From: Eubacteriales bacterium
Lineage (GTDB): Bacteria; Bacillota; Clostridia; Lachnospirales; Lachnospiraceae
Length of the DNA: 41,206 bases
Direction of reading: 5' to 3'
Assembly (NCBI GenBank): GCA_030536555.1
Contig: JAUNPU010000026.1
Location: forward strand, 1 to 41,206
In this document: positions 34,081 to 41,206 of the stretch, in pieces
How the letters are laid out: the number at the start of each line of letters is the position of its first letter
Numbering within the stretch: position 1 is the stretch's first letter
Translations under genes and position numbers: made by a program
Notes under the pieces: generated by a model
What the model saw: the letters and a program-made list of their open reading frames with translations, nothing else
Databases searched by the model: none
What the model was told of the DNA's origin: nothing

Positions 34081-35106
34081 TTAGTCCGAAAGCTTCCTGC
34101 AGCTGTCCCGCTCAATAATGTGGTGAGGTACGATGATCTTGGTGGCAAGCAGGTTCGGATTCTCAATGTGGTTAATCATCTGGGAGGCTGCCTCAACGCC
34201 AAGCTGGATGGAATTCACGTCCACGGAGGTGAGCTGGGGGGAGGTGAGCCGGGCAAACAGGGAGTTGTTGAAGGAGATGATGGACAGATCTCCCGGGATG
34301 GAGTAACCGTGTTCCCGGCAGATGCGCTCTAAGGTCATCGCCATAATGTCATCGCTGACCAGCACCGCGGTCGGCGGATTGTCCTGGGATAGGAGTGCGG
34401 TAAGGGAAGCGTTGTCCTCCAGCACCGGGGAGTCAAGCTGCACGCAGTAATCAGGGTTGACGGGAAGATTGTGGCGCAGCAATGCGGTCTGATAGCCGGT
34501 CTTACGGTCGGCAGAGTACAGATAGGAGAGGTCGCTTCCGATGTAGCCGATCCGCTGATGTCCCAGACCGATCAGGTACTCGGTGGCCTCCTGTCCGGCG
34601 AGAATGTTGTCGTTGTCGATGTAGATGGTCTGGTTGGTGTACTGATATGCCTTGCCGATCAGAACGTAGAGCAGCCCTTCGTTGTACAGGTAATCGATGA
34701 CCGGGTCCTGCTGGCGGGAGTAGAGCAGGATGAATCCGTCCACCTGTCCGCTGCGGGTCATGGTCCGCACCACCTGAAGAATCTCCTCCTCATTCTGTCC
34801 GGTGATGACCGTATTGATATACTGATGCCGGTTACAGAACTGACTGATGCCGCGGATGGTCTCTAAATAGAAAGAATTCTCGTAGGCATCCCGGTCGGAG
34901 ACCGGAAGGATGATTCCGATGGTCCTTGAATTCTGACTGGCAAGGTTGCTTGCCTGAAAGTTCGGTTCGTAGCCAAGCTGTGCCATGGCGCGGCGCACCT
35001 TGTCCTTGGTCTCTCTGCTGATGGAAGGGTTGTCCTTGCAGGTCCTGGACACGGTGGACGGCGAGACACCGGCAAGGGCTGCCACTTCTTTAATCGTAAC
35101 TGCCAT
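34081..35106 (-). CDS. LacI-family transcriptional regulator of the maltose-type PTS operon
   Basis: This 341-aa repressor has an N-terminal LacI helix-turn-helix (VTIKEVAALAGVSPSTVSRT) with hinge, and a periplasmic-binding-protein-like sensor domain (about 60-335; RTIGIILPVSDRDAYENSF, IGLGHQRIGYIGSDLSYLYS, LVSDDIMAMTLERICREHGY). It is divergent from the PTS/phosphatase/malQ operon, and its sensor end (ISFNNSLFARLTSPQLTSVD) resembles MalR-type proteins, so maltose is the likely signal (inference). The ATG at 35106 is set by AAGGAGATAA. It probably binds the TGCAAGCGGTTGCA site over the PTS transcription start and may autoregulate. Confidence 0.9.
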   Translation of the reverse strand: MAVTIKEVAALAGVSPSTVSRTCKDNPSISRETKDKVRRAMAQLGYEPNFQASNLASQNSRTIGIILPVSDRDAYENSFYLETIRGISQFCNRHQYINTVITGQNEEEILQVVRTMTRSGQVDGFILLYSRQQDPVIDYLYNEGLLYVLIGKAYQYTNQTIYIDNDNILAGQEATEYLIGLGHQRIGYIGSDLSYLYSADRKTGYQTALLRHNLPVNPDYCVQLDSPVLEDNASLTALLSQDNPPTAVLVSDDIMAMTLERICREHGYSIPGDLSIISFNNSLFARLTSPQLTSVDVNSIQLGVEAASQMINHIENPNLLATKIIVPHHIIERDSCRKLSD

Positions 35107-35126
35107 AATGTTATCTCCTTATATTG

Positions 35127-35464
35127 TGCACGAATTGTGCAACAGAAATGTAAATGTGTTCGTGCTGCACGGCTGCCGATACTGCACGAGTCTCAGTAAT
35201 GTACGGCTGCACTGGTTCCTGTTTCTTCCTGATACTGCAATAGTAATGCATGCCGGCGCAAAAGTCAATGATGCAATGCAATTAATTGCGCAAAATGCGT
35301 GAATAGATAGTGAAAATTGCACAAAGAACAGCGTGCAAACTTGTGCAAGACGTAGAAAGCATAATTTATGCAAAATACACCCTTGAAATCTGTGCAACAC
35401 TGATGTATATTATATGCAAGCGGTTGCACAACATAATGCAAACACGGCAGGGGAGAAAGATGCA
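35127..35464. promoter_or_regulatory. TGCA-dense divergent control region
   Basis: The 412-bp gap between the LacI gene and the PTS gene contains no credible gene. It holds 18 TGCA words in 338 bp, by my count at 35127, 35138, 35166, 35183, 35208, 35236, 35247, 35272, 35277, 35318, 35334, 35344, 35369, 35393, 35415, 35425, 35437 and 35461. Random sequence would give one or two. Two form palindromes: GCAATTAATTGC (35278-35289) and TGCAAGCGGTTGCA (35415-35428). Confidence 0.6.
35383..35428 (+). promoter_or_regulatory. PTS operon promoter with LacI-type operator at the start site
   Basis: TTGAAA (35383-35388) and TATATT (35406-35411) are exactly 17 bp apart. TGCAAGCGGTTGCA (35415-35428) lies where transcription should start and fits the LacI-family CG-centred form, so bound repressor would block initiation. 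Confidence 0.7.
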
Positions 35465-35518
35465 AACCGGGGATGAGGCTGGAGTATCAGCATAAAACAA
35501 CATGATGGAGGTTATGAA

Positions 35519-37753
35519 ATGGGCAAGAGAGAAGATGGCTGCAAGGGAATCAGCATCCTGTCACCGGCTACGGGAACAGCGGTGCCGTTGGAACAGGTTC
35601 CGGATCCGGTGTTTTCACAGAAGATTATCGGAGATGGCATGGCGGTGATTCCGACAGAGGGACGGATCGTCAGTCCTGTGGATGGAGAGGTTGTATCCGT
35701 GGCAGAGACGCTGCACGCTTACGGAATCCGCACGGAAGAGGGACTGGAGCTTCTGATTCACATCGGGCTGGAGACGGTTTCCTTAAAGGGCGAGTGCTTC
35801 CAGGCACATGTAAAGGTCGGCGACAAGGTGAAGGCAGGAGATCTGCTGGCAGAGGTTGACCTTGCATTCCTGAAGGAGCGCGGCATCAGCCCGATCACAC
35901 CGGTGCTGTTCTGCGGCGGCATGGCAGGCAAGAGCTTAAATGGCACCGAGGGTGAGATGAAGGCAGGCGAGACCGTGCTTCTGACGGTACTGGAGAACTG
36001 CGATATGCCGAAGGAAAGCGGCAGCGCAGCCAATGCAGCAGGCAATGCAAACGAGAATAGTGCGAACAAGTCTGACGCAGCGAAGTCCGGTGCAGGTGAG
36101 AAAAAGAAATTCAACTTCAACTTCGATTTCCTGCAGAAGCTGGGCAAGGTGCTGATGGTAGTTATCGCGGTTATGCCGGCGGCAGGTCTGATGATCAGTC
36201 TGGGAAAACTGGTACAGATGGCAGGCGCAGATTTACATATGATCATGATGATCGGTACCACCATGGAGAGCATCGGCTGGGCGGTTATTACCAACCTGCA
36301 CATCCTCTTCGCAGTAGCAATCGGCGGTTCCTGGGCCAAGGAACGTGCAGGCGGCGCATTTGCAGCACTGCTGGCATTTATCCTGATCAACTCCATCACG
36401 GGAGCGATCTTCGGCGTATCCTCCGATATGCTGGCTGACCCGGAGGCAGTGACCCATACGCTGTTCGGACAGGAGATTCTGGTCAACGGTTATTTCACAT
36501 CCGTTCTGGGCTCCCCGGCGCTGAACATGGGTGTATTTGTAGGTATCATCGCAGGTTTTGTAGGCGGTATGGTTTACAATAAGTATTACAACTTCCGGAA
36601 GCTTCCGGATGCGCTGGCATTCTTCAACGGCAAGCGGTTCGTGCCGCTGGTGGTCATCGGCTGGTCCGTAGTGATTTCTCTGGTGATGGCACTTGTATGG
36701 CCGGTAGTACAGACCGGAATCAACTCCTTTGGTGTGTGGATTGCAAACTCTTCCTCCACCTCACCGATTCTGGCACCGTTCATCTACGGTACCTTAGAGC
36801 GTCTGCTGCTGCCCTTTGGTCTGCATCATATGCTGACGATTCCGATGAACTACACCTCTTTTGGCGGCACCTACGAGATCCTGACCGGCGCAAGCGCAGG
36901 CTCGCAGGTATTTGGTCAGGACCCGCTGTGGCTGGCATGGGTCAATGACCTGATGAATTTCAAAAATGCAGGAGATATGGAGTCTTACACCAATCTGCTG
37001 ACTACCGTAACCCCGGCACGTTTCAAAGTAGGACAGATGATCGGCGCAACCGGACTGCTGACCGGTATCGCTCTGGCAATGTTCCGCAGAGTAGACCCGG
37101 ACAAGCGTCAGAACTACAAATCCATGTTCGTATCCACCGTACTTGCTGTATTCCTGACCGGTGTTACGGAGCCGCTGGAGTTCATGTTCATGTTCTGCGC
37201 ACTGCCGCTGTATCTGGTATATGCGGTGCTGCAGGGATGTGCTTTTGCCATGGCAGGCGTGATTCACCTGCGTCTCCACTCCTTCGGTAACCTGGAATTT
37301 GTAACCCGTATTCCCATGTCTGTGAAAGCAGGTCTTACGGGAGATATCATCAACTTTGTAATCTGCGTTGTGGTATTCCTGGTACTGGGTTATGTGGTAG
37401 CATACTTTATGATCGGCAGGTTTCAGTTCGCAACTCCGGGACGTCTGGGCAACTATACCGATGAAAATGCGGACAGCTCCGATACACAGCAGAGCAGCGG
37501 TGTGGCAGTTTCCGGCGGTTCCGATCAGGCAGAGCGGATCATCGCACTTCTGGGCGGACGGGAAAATATCGTGCTGGTGGATGCCTGCATGACGAGACTT
37601 CGTGTGACAGTCAAGGATCCGGCACAGGTGGCAGAGCTTCCGGCATGGAAGGCTGAGGGCGCTCTGGGACTTCTCAAGAAGGACAACGGCATCCAGGCTG
37701 TATACGGACCGAAAGCCGATGTGCTGAAGTCAGATATTAACGACAGATTATAA
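35519..37753 (+). CDS. PTS EIIA-EIIC-EIIB fusion, maltose/glucose family
   Basis: This 744-aa protein fuses three parts: EIIA-Glc at the N-terminus (about 10-160; VSPVDGEVVSV, and phospho-accepting His in LLIHIGLETVSLKGE), a flexible Ala/Asn/Ser/Lys linker (about 160-195), and the membrane EIIC (about 200-650; ERLLLPFGLHHMLTIPMNYT, FLTGVTEPLEFMFMFCALPL). EIIB is at the C-terminus (about 665-740; phospho-Cys in VDACMTRLRVTVKD). EIIA-first order differs from the common IICBA arrangement. The neighbours, a phosphatase and MalQ, point to maltose as substrate. Its EIIA could also serve the EIIA-less PTS at 21380. The last codons lie in a 27-bp repeat that continues past the stop. Confidence 0.93.
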   Translation: MGKREDGCKGISILSPATGTAVPLEQVPDPVFSQKIIGDGMAVIPTEGRIVSPVDGEVVSVAETLHAYGIRTEEGLELLIHIGLETVSLKGECFQAHVKVGDKVKAGDLLAEVDLAFLKERGISPITPVLFCGGMAGKSLNGTEGEMKAGETVLLTVLENCDMPKESGSAANAAGNANENSANKSDAAKSGAGEKKKFNFNFDFLQKLGKVLMVVIAVMPAAGLMISLGKLVQMAGADLHMIMMIGTTMESIGWAVITNLHILFAVAIGGSWAKERAGGAFAALLAFILINSITGAIFGVSSDMLADPEAVTHTLFGQEILVNGYFTSVLGSPALNMGVFVGIIAGFVGGMVYNKYYNFRKLPDALAFFNGKRFVPLVVIGWSVVISLVMALVWPVVQTGINSFGVWIANSSSTSPILAPFIYGTLERLLLPFGLHHMLTIPMNYTSFGGTYEILTGASAGSQVFGQDPLWLAWVNDLMNFKNAGDMESYTNLLTTVTPARFKVGQMIGATGLLTGIALAMFRRVDPDKRQNYKSMFVSTVLAVFLTGVTEPLEFMFMFCALPLYLVYAVLQGCAFAMAGVIHLRLHSFGNLEFVTRIPMSVKAGLTGDIINFVICVVVFLVLGYVVAYFMIGRFQFATPGRLGNYTDENADSSDTQQSSGVAVSGGSDQAERIIALLGGRENIVLVDACMTRLRVTVKDPAQVAELPAWKAEGALGLLKKDNGIQAVYGPKADVLKSDINDRL

Positions 37754-37819
37754 AAGCCGGATATTGACGACAGATAATAAAAGCCGGATATTAATGACAG
37801 ATAATAGATGCCGGATAAC
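37727..37819 (+). repeat. 27-bp tandem repeat spanning the PTS stop codon
   Basis: Units lie at 37727-37753, 37754-37780 and 37781-37807, with a partial fourth at 37808-37819. Each is nine codons of the form K(S/P)DI(N/D)DR followed by one or two stop codons. The first unit is the C-terminus and stop of the PTS gene; the others are untranslated copies of it. Confidence 0.9.
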
Positions 37820-37836
37820 AGAGGAGGAGACGGTTT

Positions 37837-38688
37837 ATGAAGATCCTTACATTGAATACACACAGCCTGATCGAGCCGGAATACGAGGAGAAGCTTCGCG
37901 GGTTTGTAGAGACTGTGTTGCAGGAGAAGCCGGACATTATCGGACTGCAGGAGGTGAATCAGACCGCTTCGGCTCCTGTCTGGAACCAGGGACACATGGA
38001 ACAGTACGTGGCATGCATGGAAGGTGTGGAGATCCGGGAGGATAACCACTCTGCCCATGTGGCAGCCATGCTGGCTGAGAGCGGTCAGGGGTACTACTGG
38101 ACCTGGCTTCCCATAAAGCTCGGCTATGACCGGTACGATGAGGGGCTGGCATTATTTTCCAAAGCTCCGATTCTGGAGACCCGCCAGTTCTTCATCAGCC
38201 GGGGACATGATTATAAGAACTGGAAGACCAGAAAGATTCTGGGAATCCGCACGGAGGCAGGCTGGTTCTACACAGTCCACATGGGCTGGTGGGATGATGA
38301 GGAAGAGCCATTTGCACAGCAGTGGGAGCGGGTGATGGACGGACTGGGTACTTCATCCGAAAGCGTCTGGCTGATGGGCGACTTCAACAGCCCGGCAGAT
38401 GTGCGCGGTCAGGGATATGACTGTGTGGCAGCTTCCGGCTGGAAGGATACCTACCTGCTGGCGCAGACCAGAGACAGCGGTGTGACGGTGGAGAAGGTCA
38501 TCGACGGCTGGAGAGAAAAGGAAGACTGGAAGGACAGAGGCGATGGGGAACAGGACATCTGTGGAATGCGGATTGACTGCATCTGGAGTCTTCAGGATGA
38601 AACAGTGGGCAGCTCTGCGGTGATTTTCAACGGCAGGCGGGGTCCGGTGGTATCGGACCATTATGGAGTTATGATTGAGGCAGGCTGA
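37837..38688 (+). CDS. EEP-family phosphatase, maltose-6'-phosphate phosphatase-like
   Basis: This 283-aa protein of the endonuclease/exonuclease/phosphatase fold shows MKILTLNTHSL at the start, catalytic Glu in IGLQEVNQTA, GDFNSPADVRGQGYD (Asp/Asn) and the final SDHYGVM (Asp-His). In Enterococcus faecalis a member of this family (MapP) dephosphorylates maltose-6'-phosphate made by a PTS. The position between a maltose-type PTS and malQ makes that the best guess here. General phosphodiesterase activity is the alternative. ATG 37837 follows GAGGAGGAG; malQ starts 20 bp after the stop. Confidence 0.8.
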   Translation: MKILTLNTHSLIEPEYEEKLRGFVETVLQEKPDIIGLQEVNQTASAPVWNQGHMEQYVACMEGVEIREDNHSAHVAAMLAESGQGYYWTWLPIKLGYDRYDEGLALFSKAPILETRQFFISRGHDYKNWKTRKILGIRTEAGWFYTVHMGWWDDEEEPFAQQWERVMDGLGTSSESVWLMGDFNSPADVRGQGYDCVAASGWKDTYLLAQTRDSGVTVEKVIDGWREKEDWKDRGDGEQDICGMRIDCIWSLQDETVGSSAVIFNGRRGPVVSDHYGVMIEAG

Positions 38689-38708
38689 GACAGCCGGAAG
38701 GAGAAAAA

Positions 38709-40211
38709 GTGAACAGATCAGCAGGAATCTTATTATCAATTACAAGCTTACCGTCTAAGTACGGAATCGGATGCTTTTCTAAAAGCGCTTATGACTTTGT
38801 GGACTGGCTGAAGGAGGCGGGGCAGAGCTACTGGCAGATTCTTCCCCTTGGTCCTACCAGCTACGGGGATTCTCCCTATCAGTCCTTTTCCACCTACGCG
38901 GGCAATCCCTATTTTATCAGTCTGGAAGCGCTGATTGAGGAAGGGGTGCTGAGCGAGGAGGAGTGCGCAGGAGCCGAGATGGAAGAGGAACCATCCGTCA
39001 TCGACTATAAGCTGATGTATGAGGAGCGTTATCCCCTGCTGCGCAAGGCATATGAGCGCAGCGATATCAGCCGGAATCAGGAGTATGTCCGGTTCGTGGA
39101 GGAAAACGCATGGTGGCTGAAGGACTATGCCCTGTTTATGGCAGTGAAGGGCCGCTTCGGCGGAGCGCCGTGGACCGAGTGGGCGGAGGATATCCGTCTG
39201 AGATGGAACAATGCCATAGACTACTACCGGGAAGAGCTGTACTTTGATATTGAGTTTCAGCAGTATCTGCAGTTCGTATTTTACAGACAGTGGTTTCAAC
39301 TGAAAAATTATGCTAACAGTAAGGGCGTACAGCTGATCGGGGATATTCCGATCTACGTTGCCATGGACAGCGCCGATGTGTGGGCGAATCCGGGGCTGTT
39401 CCAGTTAGACGAGACCAACACCCCGGTGGCTGTGGCAGGATGCCCGCCGGATGGATTTGCAGCGGACGGACAGCTCTGGGGCAATCCGCTCTATCGCTGG
39501 GATTATCACCGGCAGACCGGTTATGCCTGGTGGATCCGTCGTCTGGACCACTGCTTCCGGCTGTATGATGTGGTGCGCATTGACCATTTCCGCGGATTTG
39601 ATGAGTATTTCTCCATTCCTTATGGAGCGAAGACAGCGGTTTCCGGACATTGGGAGAAGGGACCGGGCATGGACCTGTTCTCGAAGGTGCGGGAGGCACT
39701 GGGACAGCGGGAGGTCATCGCGGAGGACCTTGGCTATGTGACCGATTCGGTGCGCCAGCTGGTGAGAGACAGCGGATTTCCGGGCATGAAGGTGCTGGAG
39801 TTCGCATTTGACTCCAGAGACTCCGGCAGTGCCAATGACTACCTGCCCCACAATTATACGGAAAACTGCGTGGCATACACGGGAACCCATGACAACGAGA
39901 CCATCGTGGGCTGGTTTGACAGCATCACCACCGAGGAGCAGCAGATGGCAAGGGATTATCTCTGCAATCAGCACACGCCGAAGAAGTATCTCTATAAGTC
40001 CTTTATCAGCCTGATCATGGCGAGCCGTGCCAACCTGTGCATCATTCCCATGCAGGACTACATGGGCTGCGGCAACAAGGCGCGGATGAACCGTCCGTCC
40101 ACGGTGGGAACCAACTGGAAGTGGAGACTGAAGGAGCAGGATCTGACGAAGGAGCTGCAGCAGGAGATTCTTCAGATGACGAAGCGGTATGGACGGATGA
40201 ACTGGCAGTAA
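38709..40211 (+). CDS. malQ: 4-alpha-glucanotransferase (amylomaltase)
   Basis: This 500-aa GH77 enzyme disproportionates maltodextrins: glucose is released from maltose while longer glucans are built. Visible are NRSAGILLSITSLPSKYGIG, FSTYAGNPYFISLEAL, the nucleophile Asp in VRIDHFRGFDEYF, the acid/base Glu in VIAEDLGYVTDSVRQL and the third carboxylate in GTHDNETIVGWF. A GTG start at 38709 follows AAGGAGA. It is the last gene of the PTS operon and would use maltose freed by the upstream phosphatase. A two-way terminator follows. Confidence 0.96.
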   Translation: MNRSAGILLSITSLPSKYGIGCFSKSAYDFVDWLKEAGQSYWQILPLGPTSYGDSPYQSFSTYAGNPYFISLEALIEEGVLSEEECAGAEMEEEPSVIDYKLMYEERYPLLRKAYERSDISRNQEYVRFVEENAWWLKDYALFMAVKGRFGGAPWTEWAEDIRLRWNNAIDYYREELYFDIEFQQYLQFVFYRQWFQLKNYANSKGVQLIGDIPIYVAMDSADVWANPGLFQLDETNTPVAVAGCPPDGFAADGQLWGNPLYRWDYHRQTGYAWWIRRLDHCFRLYDVVRIDHFRGFDEYFSIPYGAKTAVSGHWEKGPGMDLFSKVREALGQREVIAEDLGYVTDSVRQLVRDSGFPGMKVLEFAFDSRDSGSANDYLPHNYTENCVAYTGTHDNETIVGWFDSITTEEQQMARDYLCNQHTPKKYLYKSFISLIMASRANLCIIPMQDYMGCGNKARMNRPSTVGTNWKWRLKEQDLTKELQQEILQMTKRYGRMNWQ

Positions 40212-40253
40212 GATGTGAGATTTTGAAAAACGTATCACAATGAGGGGATTTGG

Positions 40254-40303
40254 AAAGCCTGCAGAACAACGGCGAAAGACAGTCGTTATTCTGCAGGCTT
40301 TTT
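40254..40303. terminator. bidirectional terminator between malQ and argG
   Basis: AAAGCCTGCAGAA (40254-40266) pairs with TTCTGCAGGCTTT (40289-40301), with T-tracts on the plus-strand side and A-rich bases on the other. It serves both convergent genes. Confidence 0.85.
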
Positions 40304-40336
40304 GTCATGGTGCGCCGGGCGGCGCGGAGTTCATAT

Positions 40337-41206
40337 TTAGTTCTGATTCTGGTTCTTCTTCACCTCAGCCAGCTTCATGGCGCGAACCTTTAAGGGCAGA
40401 CCGAACAGGGTGATGAAGCCGTCTGCATCGTGGTGGTCGTACATGTCGCCGGTGGTGAAGGATGCCAGGGACTCGCTGTACAGGGAGTACGGGGAGGTGG
40501 TGCCGGCTTTGATGATGTTGCCCTTGTAGAGCTTGAACTTGACTTCACCGGTCACATATTCCTGGGTGGAGGTCACAAATGCCTGCACAGCCTCGCGCAG
40601 CGGGGTGAACCACTTGCCCTCGTATACGATCTGAGCCATCTTGTTGCCCATATCCTTCTTGGTTTCCATGGTGGCGCGGTCTAATACCAGCTCCTCCAGC
40701 TGCTGATGTGCTTCCATCAGGATGGTTCCGCCAGGAGTCTCATAGACGCCGCGGGACTTCATGCCTACCACACGGTTCTCCACGATATCCACGATACCGA
40801 TGCCGTGCTTGCCGCCTAACTGGTTCAGCTTGCGGATGATGTCGGAGACCTTCATCTTCTCGCCGTTGACGCTGGTGGGGATACCTTTCTCAAAGGTCAT
40901 GGTCACATACTCGCCCTCGTCCGGTGCTTTCTCAGGACTTACGCCCAGCACCAGCAGGTGGTCGTAGTTGGGCTCGTTTGCCGGATTCTCCAGCTCCAGA
41001 CCCTCGTGGCTGATATGCCACAAGTTACAGTCGCGGCTGTAGCTGTTGTCAGCAGAAAACGGAAGATTGATGCCGTGCTTCTTGCAGAACTCAATCTCAT
41101 CCTCACGGGACTGCATGGTCCACACATCGGTCATACGCCACGGAGCGATCACCTTGATGTCCGGAGCCAGTGCCTTGATGCTCAGCTCGAAACGGATCTG
41201 GTCGTT
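40337..41206 (-). CDS. argG: argininosuccinate synthase, C-terminal part (runs off the window)
   Basis: About 289 C-terminal residues are visible; the start lies right of the window. The enzyme joins citrulline and aspartate with ATP in arginine synthesis. Recognisable parts are KVIAPWRMTDVW (the GTG within this stretch is internal, not a start), FCKKHGINLPFSADNSYSRD, NLWHISHEGLELENPANEPN, IRKLNQLGGKHGIGIVDIVE and SRGVYETPGGTILMEAHQQL. ATP- and citrulline-binding loops near the N-terminus are outside the window. Confidence 0.96.
   Translation of the reverse strand, partial: NDQIRFELSIKALAPDIKVIAPWRMTDVWTMQSREDEIEFCKKHGINLPFSADNSYSRDCNLWHISHEGLELENPANEPNYDHLLVLGVSPEKAPDEGEYVTMTFEKGIPTSVNGEKMKVSDIIRKLNQLGGKHGIGIVDIVENRVVGMKSRGVYETPGGTILMEAHQQLEELVLDRATMETKKDMGNKMAQIVYEGKWFTPLREAVQAFVTSTQEYVTGEVKFKLYKGNIIKAGTTSPYSLYSESLASFTTGDMYDHHDADGFITLFGLPLKVRAMKLAEVKKNQNQN

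Overview
The window looks like a chromosomal segment of a Gram-positive gut Clostridium, most likely Lachnospiraceae. The clues are strong AAGGAGG-type ribosome binding sites, a SAM-I (S-box) riboswitch in front of metK, a DUF5688 protein, choline-binding-type wall repeats, a type-2 GalT, and MalQ beside a glucose-family PTS. This placement is inferred from gene content, not from a phylogenetic marker.

Bases 1 to about 8.6 kb are the AT-rich right end of an integrative element of the Tn916/Tn1549 kind, abutting uvrB. Its accessory cargo is a divergent HxlR-type regulator and a four-gene operon: an FMN split-barrel protein, a split-barrel/2x[4Fe-4S] ferredoxin fusion, a zinc-type macrodomain and a class M sirtuin (SirTM). 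The element's control end follows: a cysteine-rich KTR protein, an XRE repressor, a tiny leader ORF inside nested hairpins, a sigma-70-like factor, about 650 bp of structured non-coding DNA, an excisionase, and two tandem tyrosine recombinases. The second recombinase has Lys where the first catalytic Arg is expected.

From 8.6 to 21.1 kb is GC-richer core chromosome: uvrB, a Fur-box promoter with feoA-feoB (FeoB carries an octapeptide-repeat N-terminus), a DUF5688 gene, a large membrane-anchored propeller-like protein, murA, a secreted wall-binding protein, and riboswitch-controlled metK.

From 21.2 to 26.5 kb is a compact, AT-richer sugar operon: PTS EIICB, a GH4 6-phospho-alpha-glucosidase, an RpiR/MurR regulator and a glycerate kinase. 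A 10-bp perfect inverted repeat and a good promoter lie upstream, and a terminator closes it. Together these genes suggest uptake of an alpha-glucosylated glycerate, cleavage to glucose-6-phosphate plus glycerate, and phosphorylation of the glycerate. I know of no characterised pathway built this way, and it is the most interesting prediction here.

From 26.6 to 34.1 kb are envelope and central genes: a SIMPL lipoprotein, a DUF5722 secreted hydrolase-like protein, a divergent NusG-II/Gx-transporter pair, galT, a lipoprotein ApbE flavin transferase and an EamA transporter. From 34.1 to 40.3 kb is a maltose-type locus: a divergent LacI-family repressor, an EIIA-EIIC-EIIB fusion, an EEP-family phosphatase resembling maltose-6'-phosphate phosphatase, and MalQ. 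Its intergenic region is extraordinarily rich in the word TGCA. The window ends inside argG on the minus strand.
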